64,000 nt of DNA, from the NCBI GenBank assembly GCA_938003685.1, contig CALKXT010000160.1, positions 1 through 64,000 of the forward strand, written 5' to 3'. The DNA is from an uncultured Sulfitobacter sp. (GTDB taxonomy: Bacteria; Pseudomonadota; Alphaproteobacteria; Rhodobacterales; Rhodobacteraceae). Made by a program: the position numbers and the translations under genes. The notes below the pieces were generated by a model. It had not been told where the DNA came from and did no database searches. It worked only from the letters and a program-made list of their open reading frames with translations. The stretch's first letter is position 1. Each line of letters opens with the position of its first letter. Shown here one piece after another: positions 47,925 to 57,001 of this stretch.

Positions 47925-49240
47925 ACGCCAAATCCTTCGCGACCTATGGAAACATAAGACGTGAACCCCGCACGCTTAGCATCTTTGGTTGTGTAAATAT
48001 TGCGCAAATCGGCCATCGCGGGTGTCGTCATCCGCTTAGCTAAACGCTTGAGGTCGAGCGCGCGAAATTCGTTCCACTCTGTCAAGATGACAATGGCTTC
48101 GGCATTCTGTGCCGCCTTATAGGCATCTTCCGACCAATTCACGCCGGGCAGGAGTTCCTCGCCCTCGCGCTGGCCTTGCGGGTCAACCACGCGGACTTTC
48201 GCCCCACCCCCGACCAGCGCCGGAATGATGGTAAGCGACGGCGCATCGCGCATATCATCCGTGTTGGGTTTGAAAGTGACGCCAAGAACCGCAACAATCT
48301 TGCCATTCACGTTGCCGCCACAAATATCGACAACCTTGTCGATCATGCGACGTTTAACTTCGTCGTTCACCTTGATAACAGTCTCTGTCAACTGCATTGG
48401 CATACCATGATCTTGACCAATACGTGCCAGTGCTTTGGTGTCTTTTGGAAAACAACTACCGCCATAGCCCGGCCCAGCGTGTAGAAATTTTGAGCCAATC
48501 CGGCCATCCATGCCCATACCTTTGGACACCATTTTGACATCTGCGCCGACCCGCTCACAGAGCGCGGCGATCTCGTTTATGAATGTAATTTTAGTCGCCA
48601 AAAATGCGTTGGCTGCGTATTTAATCATTTCTGCACTTTCCAGATCAGTCACCATAATCGGAAAGTCGCGCAAATACAGCGGACGATAAATATCGTTCAA
48701 TACTTCAGCGGCACGATCATTTTGCACACCAACGACCACACGATCTGGATGCATAAAGTCATCAATCGCCGCCCCTTCACGCAGGAATTCCGGGTTAGAG
48801 GCAACGTCATATTCTGCCTTGGGGTTCGCCTTGTGGATCGTCTGTTTAACTTGGCGGTTTGTCCCCACTGGAACGGTCGATTTAGTGACGATAACAGCAT
48901 AGCCAGTGAGGGCATGCGCAATCTCTTCTGCGGCGGCCATCACATAGGTAAGATCAGCGTGTCCATCACCACGTCGTGTTGGTGTGCCTACTGCGATAAA
49001 CACCGCATCGGCCCCATCTACGGCTTTTGCCAGATCTCCAGAAAACGACAGTCGACCCGCCGCGACATTCTTGGCCATAAGTTCTTCGAGGCCCGGCTCA
49101 TAAATTGGCACAATACCTTGTTCTAGTTGCGATACTTTCTCAGGGTCTTTATCCACACAGATCACGTCATGGCCAAAATCCGAGAAACACACACCAGACA
49201 CCAGCCCGACATAGCCGGTCCCAATCATCGCAATTTTCAT
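47921..49240 (-). CDS. ugd: UDP-glucose 6-dehydrogenase
   Basis: Oxidises UDP-glucose to UDP-glucuronate for exopolysaccharide or LPS. 439 residues: Rossmann start KIAMIGTGYVGLVSGVCFSD, VGTPTRRGDGHADL, KSTVPVGT, SNPEFLREGAAIDDF, and the catalytic cysteine in YGGSCFPKD. C-terminal UDP-binding part has VTFKPNTDDMRDAPSL. Full length. Confidence 0.96.
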   Translation of the reverse strand: MKIAMIGTGYVGLVSGVCFSDFGHDVICVDKDPEKVSQLEQGIVPIYEPGLEELMAKNVAAGRLSFSGDLAKAVDGADAVFIAVGTPTRRGDGHADLTYVMAAAEEIAHALTGYAVIVTKSTVPVGTNRQVKQTIHKANPKAEYDVASNPEFLREGAAIDDFMHPDRVVVGVQNDRAAEVLNDIYRPLYLRDFPIMVTDLESAEMIKYAANAFLATKITFINEIAALCERVGADVKMVSKGMGMDGRIGSKFLHAGPGYGGSCFPKDTKALARIGQDHGMPMQLTETVIKVNDEVKRRMIDKVVDICGGNVNGKIVAVLGVTFKPNTDDMRDAPSLTIIPALVGGGAKVRVVDPQGQREGEELLPGVNWSEDAYKAAQNAEAIVILTEWNEFRALDLKRLAKRMTTPAMADLRNIYTTKDAKRAGFTSYVSIGREGFGV

Positions 49241-49314
49241 CTGCTCACCCTTTACGCTTTTTGCCTACTCGGATGCGGCAACTGTCACGTTCTGTCAACT
49301 GCTCCGTTTATGTT

Positions 49315-50643
49315 TCAGCGATCAGAAAGCGCAAAGCCCGCATAAGCAAAGGGCATGATTGCGCGACGAAAGCGACCTAGCTCAAAGCGGGCAAGCGGGC
49401 GTTTCACCACATCGGGGTAAATCCGTGTTGGCGTTTTACCTTGGACCAAATCCGCAAGCAACGCACCAGAGTAGCTCGCCATTGCAACGCCGTTCCCATG
49501 ATAACAAAGGCTAGTGAACATCCCCGGCTCGCCCGGTACTTTGCCAACGAATGGCATTCTATTGCGGGCGATACAGACCATTCCTGACCACGAATGAGGT
49601 GTCTCAACGCCTCGCCACGCTGGGAACATTGCATCAAAATCTGCGCGGGCGCGTTTGATTGCGCGAGCTTCTGACCCTGCATTTGCCATCAATCCGCCGC
49701 GCACACCAAACAGCATACGATTGTCTGGCATCAGGCGGAAATAATGCAGTAGGTGACGTGTATCATATGACGCCTGCGCGCTGGTCCAGCCTTGTGCATC
49801 CAATTCTTTTTGGGCCAAGGGTCGTGTCACAATAATACTGGATTGCGTCGGCATATAGCGCGCGGCCAACCATTTTGGCAGGTCTTCAGATGAGTAGCCG
49901 TTCGTTGCGATGATCACATTTTCGGCTGTCACAGTTCCGCCGGGTATTTTGATTTCAAACACACCCTTTTTTCGAACAACCTCAGAGGCAGGCGTTTCCT
50001 GCAAAATCTGTGCTCCTGCGTTTTCTGCAGCCTTCGCTAAACCCGTAATGTATTTGCGCGGGTTTAGGCCAAAACCGATAGGCACCGTCAAAGCGCCATG
50101 GAAGCCGCCATTCATGCCTGCGCCAACTAGGTCAGTTTTTTCAGTCAATCGCGCGTCTACGCCATAGCTTTCGGCATAATAATCGACCTGCGCACGCATG
50201 TCCTCCATGTCTTTTGGGCGATGCGCCAATTGGGTTTCGCCATTTGAATGACGGTCAACATCAATGTTGAATCGCGTGGTTAGGTCCTCGACCAACTCCA
50301 CCGCAGCATGCTCTGCTTGTCGCCATTCGTTGCGTGCGTCACGCCCAAATTGCGTATCCAACGCGGCGTTTTCCAACATGCCGCCCCCAAGGCAGCAAAA
50401 CCCACCATTGCGACCCGAAGCCCCCCACCCGACATAGCGGCTTTCTAGAACAGTGGCCGCAACACCTGCCTCTGCGAGGTGTAAGGCGGCCGATATTCCT
50501 GTGAATCCACCACCAATGATCGCAACATCACATCGATGATCGCCACGAAGTGCGGAGCGATCAACGGTTGAGCAAGTTTCGTCCCACCAGCATCCTGCAC
50601 GCGGTGCGTCGCCATACGCAAAGTCTGGATAAATGCGTTTCAT
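49315..50643 (-). CDS. FAD-dependent oxidoreductase, gamma-glutamylputrescine oxidase-like
   Basis: DAO-superfamily flavoenzyme, 442 residues. N-terminal region KRIYPDFAYGDAPRAGCWW, then FAD loop VAIIGGGFTGISAALHLAEA and GASGRNGGFCC. This overall pattern is that of PuuB and related amine oxidases. It overlaps potI by four bases as the last gene of the putrescine uptake operon, so oxidation of putrescine or a derivative is likely. No gamma-glutamylputrescine synthetase (puuA) is in the window. Confidence 0.85.
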   Translation of the reverse strand: MKRIYPDFAYGDAPRAGCWWDETCSTVDRSALRGDHRCDVAIIGGGFTGISAALHLAEAGVAATVLESRYVGWGASGRNGGFCCLGGGMLENAALDTQFGRDARNEWRQAEHAAVELVEDLTTRFNIDVDRHSNGETQLAHRPKDMEDMRAQVDYYAESYGVDARLTEKTDLVGAGMNGGFHGALTVPIGFGLNPRKYITGLAKAAENAGAQILQETPASEVVRKKGVFEIKIPGGTVTAENVIIATNGYSSEDLPKWLAARYMPTQSSIIVTRPLAQKELDAQGWTSAQASYDTRHLLHYFRLMPDNRMLFGVRGGLMANAGSEARAIKRARADFDAMFPAWRGVETPHSWSGMVCIARNRMPFVGKVPGEPGMFTSLCYHGNGVAMASYSGALLADLVQGKTPTRIYPDVVKRPLARFELGRFRRAIMPFAYAGFALSDR

Positions 50644-51461
50644 TCAGCAGTACGTTCAGCCGCCTGTGCATCCTTTTGCGCGCGCAATGAATTGCGTTTG
50701 CTGACCAGTGATGCGCTGATCACACCCACCGTCACGATTGCAATCATAATGGTCGAAAGCGCATTAATCTCTGGGGATACCCCCAGCCGCACAGCGCTGA
50801 AAATCTTAATCGGCAATGTGGTTGCAGATGGCCCAGACGTGAACGACGCGATTACCAGATCATCAAGGCTAAGCGTGAAGGCAAGGAGCCAACCAGAGAT
50901 CACAGCGGGGGCAATGATAGGAAGTGTTACAAGACGAAATGCCTCCCATGGGGATGACCCTAGATCAAGGGCGGCTTCTTCTAGTGATCTGTCAAATGAC
51001 ACCAACCTAGAGGAAACTACGACCGAAACATAACACATTGAAAATGTCGTGTGCGCCAAGACAATTGTTATAACACCACGATCCAACCCTAGGCCAATAA
51101 ACAACAACAATAGAGACAAACCAGTGATAACTTCGGGCATCACCAGCGGGGCGTAAATCATACCTGAAAACAAGGTGCGGCCCATGAACCTGCCACCGCG
51201 CACCAGCACATAGGCGGCCATTGTGCCAAGGATCGTCGCAAATGTGGATGAGATGACCGCGACCTTGATCGTGACCCAAGCCGCGTTCATAAACGCCTCG
51301 TTCTGGAACAAGGTCCCGTACCATTTGGTAGAGAAACCTGACCAAACCGTGACCAGTTTACCGGCATTAAAGCTATAGACGATCAGGATGATCATCGGGA
51401 TATATAGGAACGCAAACCCAAGCGTGAGCGAGGTGACGTTAAACCAGCTGAGCCGCTTCAT
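50640..51461 (-). CDS. potI: Putrescine ABC transporter permease PotI-type
   Basis: 273 residues, six helices. Start at ATG 51461 (ATGA overlap with the upstream permease); the frame is open further but the extension is antisense-like coding. Marks: FAFLYIPMIILIVYSFN and the permease EAA loop SLEEAALDLGSSPWEAFRLVTLP that contacts the ATPase. Confidence 0.92.
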   Translation of the reverse strand: MKRLSWFNVTSLTLGFAFLYIPMIILIVYSFNAGKLVTVWSGFSTKWYGTLFQNEAFMNAAWVTIKVAVISSTFATILGTMAAYVLVRGGRFMGRTLFSGMIYAPLVMPEVITGLSLLLLFIGLGLDRGVITIVLAHTTFSMCYVSVVVSSRLVSFDRSLEEAALDLGSSPWEAFRLVTLPIIAPAVISGWLLAFTLSLDDLVIASFTSGPSATTLPIKIFSAVRLGVSPEINALSTIMIAIVTVGVISASLVSKRNSLRAQKDAQAAERTAE

Positions 51462-52336
51462 TGTTCCGCCTCCGCTTGTTTTTGTTGGTTCCGTTGGAAC
51501 AGCACAATCGGGATGATCAAGATCAACAGTAGGATCACGGCAACCGCACTCGCCACAGGCCAATCGCGGTTGTTAAAGAACTCTTCCCAAAGAACCTTAC
51601 CAATCATCAATGTGCCAGAACCGCCAAGAAGCGATGGGATCACAAATTCGCCCAGCGCCGGAATGAAGACAAGGAAGCAGCCAGCGATGATACCATTTTT
51701 CGACAGCGGGATCGTAACCAACCAGAATGCTTGTGTGCGCGAACATCCAAGGTCTTCTGCCGCTTCATTTAGGGACTCGTCCAAACGCTCCAAGGCTGCG
51801 TAGATCGGTAAGATCATAAAAGGCAGATAGGTGTAAACGATGCCAATATATACGGCAGTATTGGTGTTCAGAATTTTTAACGGTTCGCTGATAACACCCA
51901 TGCCAATCAGAAGCTGGTTCAACAACCCTTCGGTACTTAAGATGCCCATCCATGCGTAAACCCGGATCAAGAAACTAGTCCAGAATGGCAGGATCACCAG
52001 CATCATCAACGTGGGGCGCCATTCTTCAGGGGCTTTGGCCATGCCGTATGCAATTGGATACCCAACAAGCAGCGTACAAAAAGTCGAAATCAGCGCAATG
52101 CGAAGCGAACTAAGGTAGGCTTTCCAATAAAGATCATCAGAAGCGATAAAGGCAAAGTTCTCAAAATCCAATTCCGCCAGAAGCGCACCAAGCCCGTCTT
52201 TCAGGTTCGGCGTATATGGCGGGATGGCAACCGCCGCATCTGACAATGAAATTTTGAAAACGATGAGGAACGGCACCAGAAACAAGACCAGCAGCCAAGC
52301 ATAAGGAACCGCAATTAGGGTAAAACGACGCATCAT
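51458..52336 (-). CDS. potH: Putrescine ABC transporter permease PotH-type
   Basis: 292 residues, six helices. Start at ATG 52336 in an ATGA overlap with potA. Marks: LVLFLVPFLIVFKISLSD and the EAA loop ESLNEAAEDLGCSRTQAFWLVTIP. Partner permease of the gene at 50640. Confidence 0.92.
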   Translation of the reverse strand: MMRRFTLIAVPYAWLLVLFLVPFLIVFKISLSDAAVAIPPYTPNLKDGLGALLAELDFENFAFIASDDLYWKAYLSSLRIALISTFCTLLVGYPIAYGMAKAPEEWRPTLMMLVILPFWTSFLIRVYAWMGILSTEGLLNQLLIGMGVISEPLKILNTNTAVYIGIVYTYLPFMILPIYAALERLDESLNEAAEDLGCSRTQAFWLVTIPLSKNGIIAGCFLVFIPALGEFVIPSLLGGSGTLMIGKVLWEEFFNNRDWPVASAVAVILLLILIIPIVLFQRNQQKQAEAEQ

Positions 52337-53469
52337 TGGTCCAACAACACGCCGGCGGTCGCGCTCCATGAAATCCAGACAGGGTCTTCCCATGTGATGT
52401 CACGTCGTGCGATGCGGCGCGTGTTCGCGGTCTGCGCTTTGATGATCTGACCACCCGGCAGTTGCACGTGATAGGTGCTAAGGTTGCCAAGATAAGCGAT
52501 ATCCAAGACCTTGCCCTGCATCGCATTGGATGCATCCTTGGGCTTGTCTGTTGTGATTGTGATTTTTTCAGGCCTAATCGCTAGATGTGCTTTTTGACCT
52601 TCACTAAAAGGCCGCTCTGAGGCGGCCAAAATAGGCGCTTCACCAGCGGCCCAATCCAGATGATATTCGTCTTTACCTGCGGGTTTTGCGGTTGCGTCGA
52701 TAATGTTCACTTCACCGATGAAATCCGCAACATAAACCGAGTTGGGGTATTCATAGATCGCGGCTGGCGTGGACACCTGGATGATGCGACCTTCGTCCAT
52801 CACAGCCACGCGGGATGCGACTGTCATTGCTTCCTCTTGGTCGTGGGTAACGATCACAAATGTTGTACCGGTGGTTTCTTGAATATCCATCAATTCAAAC
52901 TGGGTATCTTGGCGCAACTTCTTATCAAGCGCACCCAGTGGTTCATCCAGCAACAACAATTTTGGTGCCTTGGCCAAGGATCGCGCCAAAGCGACTCGTT
53001 GCCTTTGACCACCGGAAATCTGATGCGGTTTGCGCTGTGCAAACTTTTCCAATCGCGTGAGTTTGAGCATCTCATCAACGCGAGCAGCAATCTGGTCTTT
53101 ACTTTGCTTATCTCTTTTCAAACCAAAGGCGATGTTTTCCCAAATGCTTAGGTGCGGAAACAACGCATAGGACTGAAACATCATATTCACAGCACGTTTG
53201 TTGGGCGGCACATCCGCGATGTCCTGCCCAGCCAATTTCATCGTACCGCTGGTTGGGTTTTCAAACCCGGCCAGCATCCGCATCATGGTGGTCTTGCCAC
53301 AGCCAGACGGCCCAAGCAGCGCAAAGAATTCCTGCGCGTAGATGTCCAGCGTCAGATCGTCGATTGCAACGAATTCACCAAACTTTTTGGTTACGTTCTG
53401 GAACTGAATCAACGGTTCTTTGTCAGGGTCATCCCACGGTGCGAAAACGGTTTGGCTCACGTTGTGCAT
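52333..53469 (-). CDS. potA: Putrescine ABC transporter ATPase PotA/PotG-type
   Basis: 378 residues. Walker A GPSGCGKTT, signature SGGQRQRVALARSLAKAP, Walker B LLLLDEPLGALDKKL and a switch His in VTHDQEEAMT. The C-terminal TOBE-type domain (HLAIRPEKITI) is typical of polyamine transporters. Separated from potF by a hairpin. Confidence 0.94.
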   Translation of the reverse strand: MHNVSQTVFAPWDDPDKEPLIQFQNVTKKFGEFVAIDDLTLDIYAQEFFALLGPSGCGKTTMMRMLAGFENPTSGTMKLAGQDIADVPPNKRAVNMMFQSYALFPHLSIWENIAFGLKRDKQSKDQIAARVDEMLKLTRLEKFAQRKPHQISGGQRQRVALARSLAKAPKLLLLDEPLGALDKKLRQDTQFELMDIQETTGTTFVIVTHDQEEAMTVASRVAVMDEGRIIQVSTPAAIYEYPNSVYVADFIGEVNIIDATAKPAGKDEYHLDWAAGEAPILAASERPFSEGQKAHLAIRPEKITITTDKPKDASNAMQGKVLDIAYLGNLSTYHVQLPGGQIIKAQTANTRRIARRDITWEDPVWISWSATAGVLLDQ

Positions 53470-53502
53470 CTTTCTTTATTCAGGTCTGCTTAGCAAAGAG
53501 AA

Positions 53503-53527
53503 GGGCGGGACCATAACAGCCCCGCCC
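53503..53527 (-). terminator. GC-rich hairpin between potF and potA
   Basis: GGGCGGG and CCCGCCC arms with an 11-base loop, 14 bp past the potF stop and 34 bp before the potA ATG. Partial termination here would give more binding protein than permease/ATPase. Confidence 0.7.
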
Positions 53528-53540
53528 CATTTATTGTTTA

Positions 53541-54626
53541 TCAGGTGCCTGATTTAATCTTGGTCCAAAGGCGCGTCACGGTACGCTGAACTTTGGGGCC
53601 ATATGGAGACGTGGTATAGAGATTTTCCAGTGTCTCTGGCGTCGGGTAGATCGCCGGATCACCAATCACATCCTCTGCCAGAAATTCCTGCGAGGCCAAG
53701 TTTCCGTTTGCGTAATACACATAGTTCGACGCGGCGGCCATGTTCTGGGCATCCATAATGAAGTTCAAGAACTTGTGCGCGCCTTCTGGGTTTGGTGCGT
53801 CTACTGGGATCGCCATGTTGTCAAACCACATCAAGGCACCTTCGCTTGGCGCGTTGTATGCGATCTCAACACCATTATCTGCCTCTGCTGCGCGGTCACG
53901 GGCCTGCAAAACATCGCCGGACCAGCCAAAGGCCACACAGATGTCGCCGTTTGCCAGCGCATTGATATATTCAGAGCTATGGAACTTTTGAACGAACGGC
54001 GCGATTGCTGTCAGCGTTGGCTCAACTGTTGCGATAACGTCCGGGTCCTGGCTGTCTGGGTCTTCGCCAATGTATGCCAATGCCGCTGGGATCATTTCAG
54101 CTGGAGCATCAAGGAAGTGTACACCACACTCCGCAAGTTTCTCCATGTTTGCGGGGTTAAACACCAACTCCAAAGAACCGATCGGTGCATCATCACCCAA
54201 GATTTCTTTGACTTTGTTGACGTTCACGCCAAGGCCAGTTGTGCCCCACATGTAGTTTATCGCGTATTGGTTATCAGGGTCATACTTTGCGACGCGGGTG
54301 TTGATCACGTCCCACATGTTGCCGTTGTTTGTCAGCTTGGATTGATCCAGCTTTTGAAACGCACCGGCGCTAATCTGGCGCTGCAGGAATGTGCCTGATG
54401 GCACCACAACGTCATAGCCTGATCCGCCAGCCAGCATTTTCGTTTCCAACACTTCGTTGCTGTCAAATACGTCATAAACCAGATCGATGCCTGTTTCGGC
54501 TTCGAATTTCTCAAGCAGCGCTTCATCGATATAGTCAGACCAGTTATAAACGCGCACTTCTTCGGCCATGGCTGTTGATGCGATAAGGGCCGTTGCAGCA
54601 ACGCTGCCCAAAATTCCGTATTTCAT
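53541..54626 (-). CDS. potF: Putrescine-binding periplasmic protein PotF/SpuD-type
   Basis: 361 residues with a signal peptide (cleavage at STAMA-EE). The mature protein is close to PotF: VYNWSDYIDEALLEKF, VYDVFDSNEVLE, CGVHFLDAPAEMI, NGDICVAFGWSGD and the MWFDNMAIPVDAPN stretch hold the ligand residues (Trp, Asp). Substrate putrescine or another polyamine. First gene of the operon, divergent from the GntR gene. Confidence 0.93.
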   Translation of the reverse strand: MKYGILGSVAATALIASTAMAEEVRVYNWSDYIDEALLEKFEAETGIDLVYDVFDSNEVLETKMLAGGSGYDVVVPSGTFLQRQISAGAFQKLDQSKLTNNGNMWDVINTRVAKYDPDNQYAINYMWGTTGLGVNVNKVKEILGDDAPIGSLELVFNPANMEKLAECGVHFLDAPAEMIPAALAYIGEDPDSQDPDVIATVEPTLTAIAPFVQKFHSSEYINALANGDICVAFGWSGDVLQARDRAAEADNGVEIAYNAPSEGALMWFDNMAIPVDAPNPEGAHKFLNFIMDAQNMAAASNYVYYANGNLASQEFLAEDVIGDPAIYPTPETLENLYTTSPYGPKVQRTVTRLWTKIKSGT

Positions 54627-54671
54627 GTGTAACTCCCGTTAGACAGACAGGGTTGCTCCCCGCCTTTGGTT

Positions 54672-54681
54672 AATTTGATCA
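54672..54681. promoter_or_regulatory. Shared 10-mer, possible GntR site (copy 1)
   Basis: AATTTGATCA in the potF/gntR gap; an identical copy is at 55495. The core TTGATCAA (54675-54682) is palindromic here. Confidence 0.3.
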
Positions 54682-54723
54682 AGTTTTGCCTCTTACGGCA
54701 AGATGAATTATGCTCTCACGCAC

Positions 54724-54737
54724 TGCACCGTGGTGCA
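54724..54737. promoter_or_regulatory. Palindrome in the gntR leader
   Basis: TGCACC-GT-GGTGCA, perfect 6 bp arms, about 40 bp before the preferred gntR start (54775). A candidate operator for the regulator. Confidence 0.4.
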
Positions 54738-54774
54738 AGGTATCGAAATTCGACCAAAAAGCAGGCGCTTGAAG

Positions 54775-55464
54775 ATGAACGTGGAACTGACTGCACCCTC
54801 AAATCCATTCACCGCGGATGACACCGGCAAAGCACCGGTGCATCAACATGTATACGAACAACTCAGGTCGATGATCTTGTTTGGCGATCTCACACCCGGT
54901 CAAGCCGTAACTATCCAAGGCCTGACGACCGAATTAGGTGCAGGCATGACACCTGTGCGCGAAGCAATCCGACGATTAACCGCACAAGGGGCGCTGACCC
55001 ATAAGGGCAACCGCCGCGTGACCGTGCCCATACTCACGGCAAAAAGCATTGAAGAACTGGGCTTTATGCGAAAATCTCTGGAAATTGAGCTTGCCCGACG
55101 CGCCGCAGAACGGATAACACCTACACAGGTTAAGCTGCTGCGCAAATACGATGACGATCTGAACAGGGCCATCACACAAGGTGACATTGGCGGATATCTC
55201 ACTCACAACTATAGGTTTCATGCACTTATCTATGAGTGTGCAGATGCCACAATCATCTCAGAAACTGTTGATCGCTTGTGGCTCCGATTTGGGCCGTCTT
55301 TGCGTGTGGTCTGTGGGCGATTTGGCACCAATAACCTCCCAGACAAACACATGGATCTGCTAAATGCACTTTCTTTAGGTGATGCAGACGCTGCTGCTAG
55401 GGCGATGGAAGAAGATGTTGAACAGGGTATCCGTCAAGTGCGTGCAGCCTTACAGCCTGAATGA
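54775..55464 (+). CDS. GntR-family regulator (FadR/FCD type)
   Basis: 229 residues: winged helix (HVYEQLRSMILFGDLTPGQ, then MTPVREAIRRLTAQGAL) and an all-helical FCD effector domain with the metal-binding His pattern (NYRFHALIYE, DKHMDLLNAL). The ATG at 54775 is preferred; ATG 54703 would place a palindrome inside the gene. Lies between potF and the putrescine aminotransferase, so it most likely controls polyamine use. Confidence 0.9.
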   Translation: MNVELTAPSNPFTADDTGKAPVHQHVYEQLRSMILFGDLTPGQAVTIQGLTTELGAGMTPVREAIRRLTAQGALTHKGNRRVTVPILTAKSIEELGFMRKSLEIELARRAAERITPTQVKLLRKYDDDLNRAITQGDIGGYLTHNYRFHALIYECADATIISETVDRLWLRFGPSLRVVCGRFGTNNLPDKHMDLLNALSLGDADAAARAMEEDVEQGIRQVRAALQPE

Positions 55465-55494
55465 TTCCGCAAGCGATTCGATTTGACTTCGCAT

Positions 55495-55504
55495 AATTTG
55501 ATCA
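55495..55504. promoter_or_regulatory. Shared 10-mer, possible GntR site (copy 2)
   Basis: AATTTGATCA 47 bp before the aminotransferase ATG, identical to the copy at 54672 in the potF/gntR gap. Confidence 0.3.
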
Positions 55505-55550
55505 TATTCTTCGCAGATAACTTCCCGCTGCATTTAATGAGGTACGCGCC

Positions 55551-56948
55551 ATGACCGCCATCACAAACCACCTGCCAACAGCCGAACTTCAGGCGTTGGA
55601 CGCTGCACACCATATGCATCCATTTACGACCAATGATGAGCTGGCTGAAAAAGGCGCACGTATTATCACACGGGCCAAAGGCGTCTATCTCACCGATAGT
55701 GACGGAAACGAAATTTTGGATGCCATGGCGGGCCTCTGGTGCGTGAACCTTGGGTATGGTCGCGCTGAAATGGGCAAGATTGCTGAGCGTCAGATGAACG
55801 AACTGCCGTTCTACAATACATTTTTCATGACCAGCCACGTGCCTGCCATTGCTTTGTCCAAGGAGTTGGCAGATCTCGCACCCGGTGATTTGAATCACGT
55901 ATTTTTTGCAGGTTCCGGCTCAGAGGCGAATGACACGAATATACGTATGGTCCGCACCTATTGGGCACAAAAGGGCCAGCCGGATAAAAGCCACATCATC
56001 AGCCGCAAGAATGCCTATCACGGTTCGTCCGTTGGTTCAGGCAGCTTAGGCGGTATGACTTATATGCATGAACAGGGCGGTTTGCCGATTCCAGGTATTC
56101 ATCACATCGGTCAACCCGATTGGTGGTCAGAAGGTGGTGATCACACGCCCGAAGAATTCGGCCTTGCCCGCGCTCAAGAACTAGAAGCAAAAATCCTTGA
56201 ACTGGGCGCAGACAAAGTTGCCGCCTTTATCGGGGAACCTGTGCAAGGCGCTGGCGGTGTCGTTATCCCGCCCAGCACCTATTGGCCTGAAATTCAGCGC
56301 ATTTGTAAAAAATACGACGTATTGTTGATCGCAGATGAAGTTATCTGTGGCTTTGGGCGCACCGGAAATTGGTTTGGCTCAGAGACAATGGGTATCACAC
56401 CCGATATTATGACAATCGCTAAGGGACTTAGTTCCGGTTATGCCCCCATTGGTGGCTCAATTGTTAGCGACAAGATCGCAGAGGTGATCGACGCCTGTGA
56501 GTTTAATCACGGCTATACCTATTCGGGCCACCCCGTGTGTGCCGCCGTTGCGCTGGAAAACCTACGTATCATGAAAGAGGAAAATATCCTTGATCATGTA
56601 CGCAATGTTGCGGGCCCCGCCCTGAATGAAGCGCTGCAAAAGTTAGGAGATCACCCACTGGTTGGTGGGGTGAACATATCAGGCATGATGGCGTCCCTCC
56701 CCCTGACTCCACACAAAGAAAGCCGCGCTGCATTTGCATCTGACAAAGGCACCGTTGGCTTCATGTGTCGTGAGCATTGTTTTGCCAACAACCTCGTGAT
56801 GCGCCACGTGGGAGACCGCATGATCATTTCCCCACCGCTGGTCATCACACCCGAGGAAATCACGATCTTTGCAAAACGTGCAGAGAAGGCTTTGGATGCG
56901 ACTTATGCGGACTTAAAAAACAAAGACATGCTGAAAGCGGCCTCTTAA
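55551..56948 (+). CDS. spuC: Putrescine aminotransferase (class III, SpuC-type)
   Basis: 465 residues. PLP enzyme transferring the amino group of putrescine (and related polyamines) to pyruvate. Marks: HHMHPFTTNDELAEKGAR, the AMAGLWCVNLGYGR stretch, FFAGSGSEANDTNIRM, LLIADEVICGFGRTG and Schiff-base lysine in IAKGLSSGYAPIGG. This set is typical of the SpuC-type omega-aminotransferases. Downstream of gntR; ends at a strong terminator. Confidence 0.92.
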   Translation: MTAITNHLPTAELQALDAAHHMHPFTTNDELAEKGARIITRAKGVYLTDSDGNEILDAMAGLWCVNLGYGRAEMGKIAERQMNELPFYNTFFMTSHVPAIALSKELADLAPGDLNHVFFAGSGSEANDTNIRMVRTYWAQKGQPDKSHIISRKNAYHGSSVGSGSLGGMTYMHEQGGLPIPGIHHIGQPDWWSEGGDHTPEEFGLARAQELEAKILELGADKVAAFIGEPVQGAGGVVIPPSTYWPEIQRICKKYDVLLIADEVICGFGRTGNWFGSETMGITPDIMTIAKGLSSGYAPIGGSIVSDKIAEVIDACEFNHGYTYSGHPVCAAVALENLRIMKEENILDHVRNVAGPALNEALQKLGDHPLVGGVNISGMMASLPLTPHKESRAAFASDKGTVGFMCREHCFANNLVMRHVGDRMIISPPLVITPEEITIFAKRAEKALDATYADLKNKDMLKAAS

Positions 56949-56955
56949 AATAACA

Positions 56956-57000
56956 CGAGCGTTAGGGTACTAAAGCTGCGCCCTAACCCTCGCCTTTTTA
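56956..57000 (+). terminator. Rho-independent terminator after spuC
   Basis: CGAG-c-GTTAGGG and CCCTAAC-c-CTCG arms with a 13-base loop, then CCTTTTTA. Between the convergent spuC and lytic transglycosylase stops. Confidence 0.85.
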
Positions 57001-57001
57001 G

